Assembly (NCBI GenBank): GCA_943737045.1
Contig: CALSFV010000061.1
Location: 248,001-312,000 of the forward strand
Origin: Parapristionchus giblindavisi
Taxonomy: Eukaryota; Nematoda; Chromadorea; Rhabditida; Diplogasteridae
Length of the DNA: 64,000 bases
Direction: 5' to 3'
Of the stretch, positions 16,900-29,716 are shown piece by piece (positions within the stretch are counted from its first letter, which is position 1; each line of letters begins with the position of its first letter). The notes under the pieces are model-generated. The model did not search any database, was not told the origin of the DNA, and saw only the letters and a program-made list of their open reading frames with translations. The translations under genes and the position numbers were made by a program.

Positions 16900-19800
16900 T
16901 CATACGATTCGCACTAGTTCACTCATATACTCCTCCCATCGATGGGTCTGGCCGAAGTTCGGAATCATCGTCATGGTTTCTAACTGAATGGCCACGTGTT
17001 TGGTGAGCGGCGTCAGCATGAGCAGGAGATTGCACAGACGGGTGCGACTGCAAAATAATAGTTTGAAATTAAGAAAATAAATTGAGTGAAGTAATGATCT
17101 AACAACAAAAAAAGTCAAAAATTCGAATCGCACTATTACACAGTGGAGAATCTCTCTCGTATATACATAATTAAAATCATTTCGTCGTTGTTTGATAAAA
17201 ATTAAAAAATTCGAATGACACTTCTACAAGGAATCTCTCTGATATCTGTTCCAAACTAAGCAAAGCAACAATATAGATAAAAAGATAAAAATAAATTTAG
17301 TTTGTGTGTTTTTAACTGGAGTGTTGATTAACTAACCTAAAATCAGCAGTAGCAGGCGTGGTCTCCTCCCAGTACCGCTCCAGCTCGCGCACCGCACGCT
17401 CAGAGCCCTGTAATGGAAATTATAAGGAAAGAGACAAAGAGAAAGACTAAAAATGGGTTGTGTTGCAATTTTTTAAAGAAATGAACTATAAAGAATATAA
17501 AAAGATCCAAAGTATCATTCATTCCTGCAGCGATCAGTCAGATCAAAAATAAAATCAGATCACGATTGGTTTACAATTTGACTAGCGAAAAAACGAATAA
17601 ACTATATCGGTAACAGTAGCAACATTTGAAGATATGCTATTCTAAAAAAAATATTTAAAATTTCATTTTAAAAAAATCAATAATTGCAATCAAATTTCAA
17701 ATCAATGCCTACCTCTTTGATAATCTTCGTCGTCTCATCCGACAGGCCATGCTCGCCCGGATTGAAGAACGCGAACATGCTAAACATTGAGAAATTGCAT
17801 GAATATTACAAACCCATCACCTACAGTATCCACTACCTACAGTAACAAATTTCTGTCAATCAATAATTTCCCGCGTCATACATTGCCATAACCTCGCAGT
17901 GCCAGGATTGACCCACTATATAAGGCCAATTTTAGGCCACTTGATAAAAAAATGAAGCTAAAAATGACGATTTTTAAGTGAAAATAACGAATTGTATGTA
18001 GCAACCCACCATATTTCGAGAATTGACCCACTATATAAAAATAAACGGCGAGGGTACCGAAAATGTATGTTCCCGCGTCTGTGTTCAAATAAATCAATGA
18101 TCTACCGTATTCCTCCACCTACCGTAACCCCGTATTATTCAATAATTTCCCGTACCTACTGTAAACCATTTCAATAAATCAATAATCTATCGTATTCCTC
18201 CACCTACCGTAACCCGTTTAATTCAATAATCTCCCGTGCCTACTATAAACCATTTCAATAAATCAATGATCTACCATATTCATCCACCTACCGTAACCCG
18301 TTTAATTCAATAGTCCACAGTAACCTACCGTAGTGCAATCTCGTCTCCATCACGAAGGTTCATAGCATGCAGTGGCTTCACCAGATCCTCTACCAGAGAT
18401 GCAGTGAGTGGTCCGTGCAATCTAAATGGACGACGGCATAGGTCAAATAGCTAGGCTATCGTTTTTCAATCCGGTCAGGTTTTTCGATTTTTGGTAAATT
18501 TGGCTCAAAATCCGGTCAGGGTTTTCGATTTTTGTGATATTTTGGCTTAAAATTCGGTCAGGTTTTTGGATTTTTGCGAAATTTCGGCTCAAAATCCGGT
18601 CAGACTTGGTACTTTGCAACATACTTTTCGCCCTATGGACGACGGTAATAAGCTGACATGGGAATGGTGTGAACTCACATATCCCGATTTTCACGAAAGT
18701 TGCATGGTTTACTAATTCAACTACGCTGATTTCAAATCAGACTTAAAAATCTGCGAAATGTTTTTGTGAAACGAGTTATAGGCCGACGAAAAGCGATTTT
18801 TCGATTTTTCAAGCGATTGTAGCGAACTCATATCCTTGCTCAATATGAGCATGCTCTTCTCTCTCCATACTCTTTTACAGCTTGGTGAAGTGGTAAGATG
18901 TTTGGTTGGTATTCCAGACGGGGCTGGTTCGATTGATCTTCCGATTGAATGTTTGAAACGGCCATCATTAGGCGATCAATGTGTATGATCAAATTTTTAA
19001 AAAAATGGCAGAATCGAATGGCAGAACCAAACGAAATACCTACCAAACATCTTAACACTTAACCCACGCTGCAGCTGGGAGTGGAGAAAGAAGAGCATGC
19101 TCATATTGAGCAAGGATATGAGATGAACAATCGCTTGAAAAAACGAAAAATCGCTTTTGTCGGGCTATAACTCGCTTCACAAAAACATTTCGCAGGTTTT
19201 TAAGGCTGATTTGAAATCAGCGTAGTCGAATTAGTAAACCATGCAACTTTCGTGAAAATCGGGATATGTGAGTTCACACCATTCCCTTGTGAGTTCACGA
19301 ATCGTGTCAATGAGCATACTTTTTCATACCCTCACAGTGCGAGCATAGGTCGAAAAGTACGCTACAAAGTACCAAGCCTGACCGCATTTTGAGCCTAAAT
19401 TTCCCAAAAAAATCGAAAAACCTGACCGCATTTGAGCCAAAATTTCCCAAAAATCAAAAAACCTGACCGCATTTTAAAATTCGATAACCTAGCTATTCGA
19501 CCTATGAGTTGACCCACTATATAAGGCTCCTTTTCAGGGTCGACCCACTATGTAAAAATAATTCGGTGAGCGCATCGAAAATGTATGGTCAATGAGTCAA
19601 TCGTACTTTATTTTAATTGTTTATCATACATCATAAAGATGCCTCAACGATTAAAAACGATTAAAGTTAAGAAATTTGCACAAGGGGTAATACTTGTTGA
19701 ACCCTTGTTTCAGCAAATCCATTTTGTGACCTTGTTGTTAGTCTCATTTGATAATAAGTGAAAGCTACACAGTCTAAGAAAATTCAGATATGAATCGTGA

Positions 19801-22800
19801 ATGCTTTGTGACGTACAATCTAAACGGACGACGGTAATAAACTCAGTTCACGATTACTTTACGAAGTGTGGCTACCGTACCTCGCCTTGAATCTGGCCAC
19901 GCCCACATCCTCATTGGGTTCGGCGGGAAACTCGCACGGACACAGCCACATGTTGTTCGCGAGTACTAGACGATCACTGTACCTGGAAAAGCGAAGTACG
20001 ATATTTATGCGTATATTGATTGATCCAAATGAATGAGTTGGGTCACAGGAGGGAGATCATACCAGAATGATCTCCCCTCATTATCATTGCATCGTCATTC
20101 CTGATGACCCATTCCCCTATATAAAAATTTTTGTGATAAAGTTAGTCTCGAGCTTGTCGTCTAGTCTTCCTTGTCATACGTGGGCACGACTGCCGCTAGC
20201 GGTAATACACTCCCGATTTTTGGCACCCGACCCTCCGATTTTCCAAAAAAAAATAACTCAAAATGACGTATAAATGCTCCATTTTTTGCTTCCGACCCTC
20301 CGATTTTGATTTCCAGCGGCAATGCCCACCCACGTATGTTCCGTGCATAGGTGGGCACGTTGGGGGAAAGGCTGTGCGCAAACCGGGGAATTGTAAGGCA
20401 AGGCTATGCGCATGGCCATTTATCAGCAGATTTGACTCGAAATTTTCCAATTTTTGCGAGGCAAAGCTATGCGCAAGGCCCCGTAAGGGAAGGAAAGGCT
20501 GTGCGCAAAAAGAATTCGTTTTCACGCGCCCACCTATGGTTCCGTGTTACACTTCCACTGAATGAATGAATCAATCAAGCTACCGTACCCCAATCGCAAT
20601 GTGTGGAATATGTTGTCGAGCAGCATGTATCGCATGGCGAACCAACGAAGGAGACGGGTCTGAAATATATTTATTTATTTATCTGTTTCTCCATCGGTTT
20701 TTTACAAGAATAATGAAGGAGAAAAGCCTATAAATGAATGAATGAATAAGAACTGTGAGGGGATTTCCCATAATCTCTTGCATAAGATTAAATGTGAAGT
20801 ATATTATAAGAAAGCGGGAGGAATGCAGACCGGAGGGCCCAATCTCTTCGGACCTAATTCACCGTAAAAATCGAACTACCGTGCCCATCTACCGTAAGAC
20901 AATCTACAGTATACCTTATCAATCGCAGTTTTGATCGCTCGAAATTCGTCGAGTGACTCGACCCATTCAAACATCAGAACGACCTGCAATCAATCGATAA
21001 ATAGATATTATTGATTACTGTATGCAAACCTGCACTTTGAATAGATCAACAAAGTCTTGTCCGGTGGCAAGACCTCGCAGTTGCACTTGCTGGAAGAAGA
21101 ACAAATTATATTATAATATAATATAAGGTTACTAGTTTAGTAGAAATCTGCGGAGAACTTGTAAACAGATAAAGTCAAAGTGTGACTTATACATGGGCGG
21201 AATTGTCGCTAGCGACAAGACCCACCCGATTTTAGTTTCAGCGACAAAGTTTGCCCACGTATGGTCTGGCGAGGCAGTAACGAGTAACGAATTTCACGAA
21301 GTAAAAAAAAGAACGACAATAAAGTTGGAATAATCAATAATCAACCTTATCATCATCAATAATCACTTCCTCCAGTGATCTACACAGCATCAATCGTCGT
21401 CGCGTCAGCTGCTCTTTGTACGCAAATGATAGCCTGCAAATAATCAATAATTGAAAGAAAATATCGATTGATTTTAGCGATTACCGTATGCCACTCACCT
21501 CGTTATGAGACCAGCACTCGTGGGCGGAGATGGCACGACAGCAGGCATGAGCGATTCAGTTGAGAGCACTGTAATTAAAATCATACATTTTCGACCCACC
21601 AACAATCTATTGTTTTGGCGAATGTCACCCACATTATGGACGAGCGAAAATGGGGTGATTAAAATAGTAATAAATTGAACGATTGTCATCAAATATGTGT
21701 ACTAGTGGCGAAAACGGGTAACTCACCCGCCCCCGGCATTCTATTTTCGGTTAACCGAGAACGATTCATTTACTGTCTCTCGCGCGTCGGTTTTTGACGA
21801 CTACGATAAATTATGTTATTAAAGTATTTCGAATCACGACTAAAATTCCGCATCGAATGATCATAAACGAAAGATCGGCGGTGCCAGAGGGCACTTACTT
21901 TCGGATGGAGAGGGAAAGGGCTGAGCAGTGACCCGTTTTCGCCATCCTAATCGTTCGTGCGAGATCGGACTACACTCTCTCTGATCCACACACTCCCTCG
22001 TGCCACTCTATCTCTTTCTCTAAAACCCCTTTCCTGGCCCCGCCCACTTCTGTCTAGACAGATACCATTTAGACAGATATGGTCTTTTATTGCCCGAAAC
22101 TGCAAGCGAAACAACAAGTACGGAAAGGGCCTTTCCCTTTCACTCTGGTATATGTACTTATCATTTTCACTTGAAGCAGAGTGAAAATGATAAGTACACT
22201 TTTTTTTCTTGTGAGTCTACTTCAAGTTAGGCGTGAGTCAACTTCAAGTAGTGTATATAATGTACTGAAGTAGACTGCAAGTCATCATAGGTCGAAAAGT
22301 ATGTTACAAAGTACCAAGCCTGACCGCATTTTGAGCCAAAATTTCCTAAAAATCGAAAAACCTGACCGCATTTTGAGTCAAAATTTCACAAAAATCGTAA
22401 AACCTGACCGCATTTTGAGCCAAATTTGCCAAAAATCCAAAAACCAGACCGCATTTTGAAATCCGATAACCTAGCTATTCGACCTATGCACATCATTAAC
22501 GACATATGTTTTTAGTCAATGGAAAACACATACGTGATGGCATGCCAATTGGAGTAAACGCCGATCTTGCGCTAGAGATGGGCTCAGATTTGACTACTGT
22601 AGCTGAACCGGTTGCTGTAGATGATGAAGAAGCTGGAGATGAACAAATAAAATTACTATTGCTTTTACAGCCAAGTTATGATGTTTTCCCTTTAACGGCA
22701 CACCGGGGCTAATGTGAAACTCAACGCTCCCTCGCAGGCAAAGAAAGCGAGAGAGCTTTGCTAGAGCGAGTAAAATTAGCACGGGGTGTGCCTTTTTTTT

Positions 22801-25023
22801 TCCAGACTTGTTCGAAGAAAGGACCAAACAACAACAAAACAGCCATGATTAAAAATAAATACATAATCAATCAACCCATAGGTGGGCGCGTGAAAACGAA
22901 TTCTTTTTGCGCACAGCCTTGCCTTCCCTTGGGGGGGGGGGGGGCCTTGCGCATAGCTTTGTCTCGCAAAAATTTGAAAATTTCCAGTGAAATCTGCAAA
23001 AAAATGGCCATGCGCATAGCCTTGCCTTACAATTCCCCGGTTTGCGCACAGCCTTTCCCCCAGCGTGCCCACCTATGAATCAACCATACAAACCTCCAGC
23101 ACCACCACCAGCAGCTGTGGATGCGCCATTCTCCTCATCAAAGCTGCCCGGCTCGCCCTTCCGAGGTTGCACTGCTGCAAAGACCAAAGATCAATCTTGA
23201 CTAGTAAGAAAGATCAAAGATCAAAGATCAAACCTCGTCTGTCCATGCCCACCGAGATACACTTCTGCAGGCGGCACGCTCTGCATGCGCAACGCACGTC
23301 TAGAATTAATTAAATAAATAATATTTATATATTCAACATGTACAAGTTTGGGTTGCGTACGCTTTAAATGTAATGAAGACAATTAGCAGCTAAAAATCGA
23401 TAATCAATTCATAATCGCATACAACAGAGAGACGCCTAATAATGAATACAATACAAATTCTCCTCAATACATCCAACTCCCTCTCTTTCTCTTCGCTCTA
23501 CCCTTGTCTCTGTTGTCAAACCAAGATCACTATGGATACACTGTCTCACTATGTACATCGATTAGGCCATTTTGAAATCAATTCAAAGGGGCACAATACC
23601 CCCTGTATGACAGATGTCAGACAAAGCGACGTATGACACACATAGGTTGAGAGGCATGGTACAAAGTACCAAGCCTGACCGGATGGGGAGCCAAAATTTC
23701 ACAAAAATCGAAAAAAAAACCTGCCAAATTTCAGCCAAATTTGCGAAAAATCGAAAAACCTGACCGGATTTTGAAAACCGATAACCTAGCTATTCGACAT
23801 ATGATGACACAGAGATAACCAATCTCAACCATACATTTTCGCCCCACCCACAATCTGTTGTTTTTTGCGAATTATAAACTGACCCGAATTTGAACAAAAC
23901 TGACCCGATCTACATCTCAAGTACTCAAAACTGACCCGGCAATGGATGATTCTTACTAATCTCGATCTCCCGCATATTCCTAGATAGGTTTCGAGTCTCA
24001 AAACTGACCGCATCAACAAAAGTGCTCACTCACAATGTGGGTGCTCGAAAATGTATGATCTCAACCAACTCACTCTTGTCCACCAGACATCGTCCTCCTC
24101 TTCGGCACGAGAACTGCAGTCCGAGCGTGATCGCACGACGAAAGAAGGCGTTGCAGCCACGGCACGAGCGAACACCGTAATGGTGACCATCTGTGAAGGT
24201 GAGGATTACGGTATGACATGATCAGGGTACGGTATATGATAGCAATCAGCAGATAGATTACGGTAGATCATTTGCAATCGAATGTATTCTAAACGATCAT
24301 CAAGATCTTTGCAAGAAACGATTAGATTCTTTGGAGAACCCTAATCGCGACTCAATGTCGGCTAGCCTAACCGACAGACAAAGTTGTTGCAATTTAAAAA
24401 ATCGAAACAATATATAACGAGGCAATTACACGATTAAATTTTTAGTTTCAAAACTATCAAGTACTCAATTATCGATAGATTGATTACCCGATGCATCTCC
24501 GCAAACTGCGCACGGCTCATTGGGAGCCAGTGCCGACGAAGACGCCGATGTCTGGTCCTGCGCCGAATCTCCGGATACGGTATCGGCCATACTAGGCACA
24601 TGGAACGGCGGTAGTAGCTGCTGCGAAGAGGATGATGTGGCTGTCGAGGTAGAGGTGAGGAGTGAGGGAGCGAAGAGACCGCTGCCAGACATATCTGAAC
24701 ATGACATACTACAGTATACAGATACTACGGTATATTAGCACAGTATTAATTTAATTATGTGTTAACATTTGCTTAGTCGTACTGTGCTTGCAAAACATAT
24801 ATTTGCACATTTTGAATTATTGTTAAATTAATTATAACAAAAGATATAGTACAGTATGATCCACTCAATGTTTCAGCATGCTTACTACAAACTACAGTTA
24901 GTTGAAATTTCCACGTGAGGCATACAAAAACGTCCAAAAGATACAACTGCGCTTACCCATCACAGCGTCGGACGCATTCGCCAAATCATTATAGTACAAG
25001 TCCCTCTCGACTTTAACTTCCAT
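16900..25023 (-). CDS. Nuclear hormone receptor (nematode supplementary type)
   Basis: Ligand-regulated transcription factor. Exons from the 5' end: 25023-24957, 24694-24488, 24190-24074, 23299-23234, 23174-23094, 21568-21499, 21433-21346, 21089-21030, 20983-20915, 20659-20589, 19982-19881, 18421-18329, 17779-17713, 17407-17337, 17047-16900; all phases agree, 458 residues. Residues about 84-155 form the two C4 zinc fingers: CAVCGDASDGHHYGVRSC, a P-box CRGCNAFF, then C-x5-C-x9-C-x2-C ending CRACRLQKC. A Ser/Thr-rich N-terminus precedes it and a Gly/Ala linker follows. Residues about 200-458 fit a ligand-binding domain, with FEWVESLDEF and LRMFAFFNP blocks. The P-box marks the expanded nematode family; the exact orthologue is not recognised. 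The start ATG follows a possible acceptor (GTCAG). The introns hold many transposons. Confidence 0.92.
17877..18069. mobile_element. Family C element (CATACATT...AATGTATG)
   Basis: Ends CATACATTGCC and GAAAATGTATG; internal CCACTATATAA words. Flanked by the 9-base repeat TTCCCGCGT. Intron of the nuclear receptor gene. Confidence 0.8.
18437..18637. mobile_element. Family B element (CATAGGTC...CCTATG)
   Basis: Starts CATAGGTCAAATAGCTAGG; contains the tandem unit CGGTCAGG.TTTTCGATTTTT. Flanked by perfect 8-base duplications GACGACGG (18429-18436 and 18638-18645). It begins 15 bases from nuclear receptor exon 12. Confidence 0.85.
18661..19286. mobile_element. Foldback element with tRNA-like internal sequence (T1)
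   Basis: Inverted arms begin GGAATGGTGTGAACTCACAT and extend over 200 bases. Inside the left half, TGGTGAAGTGGTAAGA (A-box-like, 18883-18898) and TGGTTCGATTGA (B-box-like, 18925-18936) are spaced as in a tRNA-derived SINE. The right half carries a worn inverse copy. Confidence 0.7.
19315..19587. mobile_element. Family C element split by a family B element
   Basis: Outer ends CATACTTTTTCATACCC and GAAAATGTATG, flanked by the 9-base repeat GTCAATGAG. Between 19344 and 19506 a complete inverted family B element interrupts it, so B is younger at this locus. Confidence 0.75.
20346..20538. mobile_element. Family G element (CATAGGTGGGC)
   Basis: Perfect ends CATAGGTGGGC / GCCCACCTATG and perfect 8-base flanking duplication GTTCCGTG. 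A related but distinct unit (CATACGTGGGC type) lies immediately upstream at about 20177-20337. Intron of the nuclear receptor gene. Confidence 0.85.
21582..21657. mobile_element. Short family C-type element beside a 3' splice site
   Basis: Starts CATACATTTTCG, ends CGAAAATGGGGTG; flanked by perfect 8-base duplication ATTAAAAT (21574-21581 and 21658-21665). The left copy forms the T-rich tract of the acceptor of nuclear receptor exon 6, read on the minus strand. Confidence 0.75.
22286..22488. mobile_element. Family B element, inverted
   Basis: CATAGGTCGAAAAG to TTCGACCTATG. Flanks CAAGTCAT and CACATCAT match at six of eight positions. Confidence 0.75.
22691..22798. repeat. Family A short palindromic element
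   Basis: TTAACGGCACACC...GGTGTGCC with a GAAAGCGAGAGAG core. Confidence 0.7.
22877..23077. mobile_element. Family G element, inverted copy
   Basis: Perfect ends CATAGGTGGGC and GCCCACCTATG; perfect 8-base duplication AATCAACC (22869-22876 and 23078-23085). The duplication starts at base +9 of the intron after nuclear receptor exon 5. Confidence 0.9.
23641..23803. mobile_element. Family B element, inverted
   Basis: CATAGGTTGAGAGG to TTCGACATATG with perfect 8-base duplication ATGACACA. Confidence 0.85.
23830..24057. mobile_element. Family C-type element
   Basis: CATACATTTTCG to CGAAAATGTATG, with perfect 8-base duplication ATCTCAAC. It starts at base +9 of the intron following nuclear receptor exon 3. 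The interior carries ACTGACCCG repeats rather than the usual CACTATATA words, so it is a subfamily. Confidence 0.85.
24737..24845. repeat. Dispersed AT-rich repeat (family H)
   Basis: TATTAATTTAATTA then GCAAAACATATATTTG and TTTTGAATTATT. Related copies lie at about 32172-32290 and 45068-45190. Confidence 0.55.
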
Positions 25024-25801
25024 CTGACATCGATACCGTAATCATTATCATACCGTAATCATCATCACCGTTCATGCCTACAGGTACGGTAGTGGACATA
25101 ACCACTCTTACAGTAACCTTAACAAAGTAGCTGTGGCAAAGCTTTATCCGAAAAGGTATCACAAGATCGGGGGTCGAGGTCAAGGCACAATTCAGACACA
25201 ACATTGGATGATTGATCATTGATCTACTCGAATATCGATTGGTCATCAGGAATCAATCTGTATATACCCTATAATCAATCAATGATATTTACTCGGAACT
25301 ACGGTAATGATAAGCACACAATCAATCAATCGATATTCGTTACAGTATACATGTGGGCGGAGGGGGATAATAGATAAGAGAACTAAAGGTATAATACTAT
25401 CTGAAGCACACAATTGATTACATCATAACTTGGAAACAATTAGTCAACTTAAAGGCACGCTCCGAGCTAATTCGAAACTCTCCGCTATGGCACCGCACTC
25501 TCGCTTTCTTTGTCTTCTAGGGAGCGTTGCCAGAGCTGAGAGTTTGAAATTGCCTAGGGAGTGTCTATAATTTAGTTATTATCACATCATACTTCGAAAT
25601 AACATAAAGTTGACTGACCAAAATACATAATATATATACACAAATACGAATATACAAGGATATACAATATCCAATTACTAATTGAGATTAGCAAGGTAGC
25701 GTAAAGCGTGTGTAAAGGAAAGTCATCATTTGGTATATCAGCATATTCTTAAAGGTAGGTTCTTCCAATTTCGCAGCCATTCAATCAATAAATCAATAAA
25801 G
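25024..25801. other. Gap between two minus-strand genes
   Basis: About 780 bases between the stop of the RH-domain gene and the start of the nuclear receptor. It contains a family A element (25450-25572). It presumably carries the receptor's promoter; no core element was recognised. Confidence 0.5.
25450..25572. repeat. Family A short palindromic element
   Basis: TTAAAGGCACGCTCCGAGC... with inverted CTCTCGCTTTC core; just upstream of the nuclear receptor gene. Confidence 0.75.
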
Positions 25802-26185
25802 TTAATCGTTGTCACACGACGATACGAATCGACGACGGATTCTGAAGAGATAACGAATTATCGATCAGTTAAAGTCAGATGAGCACAGTAATCTAGGTAA
25901 AACAAATCGATAACTGACCTAGCCGCCTGTATCCTCTTGCACTTTGCACATTCGGGTTTAAACCCACGATTCTCACGCTGCGCCTTAATTCAGGTTATTT
26001 TAATTAATAATTACTAACTTAAATACTAAATAAATGGATGTAAACAACGTGACACTACGCACACAATTTCGTCGTTCAATTCACTCTTCTTCTTATTATG
26101 AATATATTATCATTTTGGCAGAATAAAAGATTAAATATCCGTCTACGAAATACTTACTTACCTAACTTGATATCTAACAATTATA

Positions 26186-26263
<78 letters not shown>

Positions 26264-28030
26264 CACCTTGGCAAAGCACTTCAAGTGCGCCAGACTACCG
26301 CACTCGTCGCACCTCTGCGCCTTGTCCGATTGGAACGGAAAGAGTCGCTCTCGCTCATCCAGACACAGCCAACAGTGGAAGGAACGATCGTCACACATCT
26401 GCACAAAGATCAAAGATCAACTTTTAAAGATCAGATATCACATTATTGAAAGATCAAAGATCAGCGTTTAAAGATCTAAAATCAACATTTAAAGATCAAA
26501 GATTAACATTCAAATATCAACTTTTAAAGATCAAAGATCAACCTTTAAAGATGAAAGATCAACATTTAAAGATCAAAGATCAACATTTAAAGATCAAAGA
26601 TCACTCACACTCCTGCTATCGATCGGCTGCGGCTCCTCGTCCGTTCTCTTCAAAGAAAGGATAATTATTCAAGGTACGCAAAAAGGTACACTATAGACAA
26701 AAATATTTAAAATAATAAAATAAATATTAATATAATTTTGAAAAATATAAACAATTAATAAAAATACCCACCTTGCAGTTCTCGATATGCCTCTGTGCGA
26801 GGAGGAAGATTGACTCGAGTTCGGCCACCAACTCTCCACTCTTCACTCTGAACAAAGATAAAAATTAATAAACGAAAGATCCAAGATCAAAGATCAAATA
26901 TCCTACCGTTCTAGATCGGCTATCGAGAAGACGTCATCTTCCTCGATGAGATGAGCCGGGATCGAGTTGAATATGGTTGGCAGGCTGGAACATGATTGAG
27001 ACTACTCGACCACAGTCCTTACACGAATAAGTGAAAGGTGTGAAACGCGATATCAGCTGGGGCCTTATCTCGGCAAACCCTTTGCCGATAAACATGACAT
27101 CACAAGCGTAAGCGTTTGCCAAAATCCTCCCTTTACGCTAGCGACGTCACGTTTGTCGACAAACTGTTTATCATCATTCACGGATACCTATACAGAATTC
27201 CGCCCTCAACATCACTTTAGAGCCAAATATAACAAAACTCATGATTTCTAATTATCCAACGAAATTGGAGAAACGAACTATCGTCATTCATACATTTTGG
27301 GCGCCCTCGCCATTGTTTTTATAGAGTGGGCCAGTTTCGAAATATTGTGGGTCGATTTAGAAAATACGCTATTTTTTTCGCTTAAAATCGTCAATTTTAA
27401 CTTCGTTTCAGATCAAGTGACTCGAAATTGTGCCATATATCCTCACATTGCGCAGTTATGAAAATGTATGATATGCATGAACATCGACAAACGGTTTACC
27501 AACAAATGCGACGTCACGATTGTCAATTTTAAGGACATGTCAATGTCAATGGACATCTATACTAGTCTCACTCACTTCATTCCATTGATGTACGTCTTAT
27601 CGGCCAGCGAGCAATAGCGTATGTACATGGCGGCGTGACGGAGGCGAGCGCGAACCGAGATCACCTTCAATATTAACACAAAATAAGCGATTCAAATTAA
27701 CCACACCAGACAAACTATTACTATTGATCTTGAGCTAACACTTACAGAAACCTTTTCTAAATTTAGAATACTTCGAATGCTAACTAATTCTTCGTTTGGG
27801 AATAAATTGAGCCACTCCAAATAAACCTCAAATCTTTGTCAAAATTGTATGTACATTTCTAGTGCACGCTATACTTTCAGATGAGCAGAATGAGTGACAA
27901 AACATAACGATTGAAGAGAACTTGAAACATGCAATCACCTTCTTGAGGGAGGAGATTTTGTCCGCTAGCGAGGGAGCTACCTGAATGGGATAGGTTCATT
28001 TATTTACGAATCCAATAGGACTGGTCAAAC

Positions 28031-28072
<42 letters not shown>

Positions 28073-29672
28073 TATTATTATTATTATTAATTCGTATTCA
28101 TAGAATACGACCCCGGTAGTTCACCTTTTCATTTTAATCAATTTCGGCTTCATTTAACCACCCCTATAATCTAACCCATACAGTACTCCAGCAGCTCCCT
28201 TCTTTACAGTACCCCTACAGTAAGCCCGATTTGGCATGTCCTACAGTACCCCCTACCGTACCTCTCGGATGTGGAACACCGGCTGGGTCCTTGTCTGTTC
28301 GAGAAACGCGGCTGCCCGATCGCTCAGAGGAACCTCTCTGAACGGTGATGAAGGGTAATCGATCGATAAATGGCTAATACCGTAATCGAATAGATTCAAA
28401 CATTTCTGAGTCCCGTACCGAAAATTCCAATTGTGGAGTATCCGCGCGGGCACCACTCCCTTTGCAGAGAAGCAACAGCACAGACAAAAGATCGCACCGT
28501 AGTAATCACAGTATCTGAGAAGATGAGCATGCATGAGCCGTTCAAATGTATGTAATGTTCAAAAGTCGTGAAACGAAAAGAAGAAAATGGCGAGAGAGAG
28601 AGAGAGAGAGCATGCAAACCAGGACTTTGTTCTGATTTAATTTTTGATTCTTTTCATGAGTAGACATCGTCAAGAAGAGCAAAATATTCAATTTCTAATG
28701 GCTCTTTAAAAAGAGTGGAAACACGAAATCAGCGAGTTAAGCTTTTAAAAAAATCCCAGAAACTCGAAACTTGCATTCACGCACCCGAATTAAGGGGAAT
28801 TCAAATTGCCGACTGCAAATTTTAGTCCTTTAAAATGAAATAAATCCGGAATTTCTTTTTCTTTCACTTTTCATCCCTTTAAAAAATCGCGCAAACGAAT
28901 TCAAATTTATAGTTTCGGGGTGCCTTTTGTAAAGCTTGGAAACTCAGCGAATTCGAGTTTCCACTCCTTTTAAAAAACCACAGTACAAATTGCGTCATAA
29001 TGTTATCCACAAGCGCACTTATAAACACAAACATTTAATCAATAATGCTCCGAAAAAAATCGATCACCATCATACCGTATCTTGTCCTTCTTCGCATATT
29101 CATCATCCAGAAATCGTCCGCAATCCGCGCAGCGAAAGTGCTGCGCTTCGAGGATGGCACGAGGTCTGTAAATGTAAACGTACAAATCATAGGTCGAATA
29201 GCTAGGTTATCGGTTTACAATATGCGGTCAGGTTTTTCGATTTTTGGCTCAAAATGCGGTCAGGGTTTTCGATTTTTGTGAAAATTTGACTCAAAATCCG
29301 GTCATGTTTTTCGATTTTTGTGAAATTTTGGCTCAAAATACGGTCAGGCTTGGCACTTTGTAACATACTTTTCGACCTATAGTACAAATAAAAGACTAAT
29401 ATCAAATTAGACTAACAACAAGATCTCAAAATGTTCTTGCTGAAACAAGAACATGACAAGTACGATTTACTCGGATATTAAGTAGACAAGTTTAAAGATC
29501 ATGATAGAAAGGTAGGTAGTGAAGAGATTTCTGTCGACTACAGAACGACAGATCTACTTATTCACACTTTTACTGAACCCGAGCTAATTTGAAACTCTCC
29601 GCACTCTCCGTCAGAGCGGAGAGTTTCAAATAAGCTCGGGTGTGCCTTTAATTTCACCAATCAATAATAATC

Positions 29673-29716
<44 letters not shown>

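Noticed and set aside
22506..22712. 68-residue + strand frame
   Set aside because: Antisense inside a nuclear receptor intron, without partners or recognisable domains.
26405..26605. CRISPR-like regular repeat array
   Set aside because: Units are contiguous and imperfect with no unique spacers; it is an intronic tandem repeat in a eukaryote.
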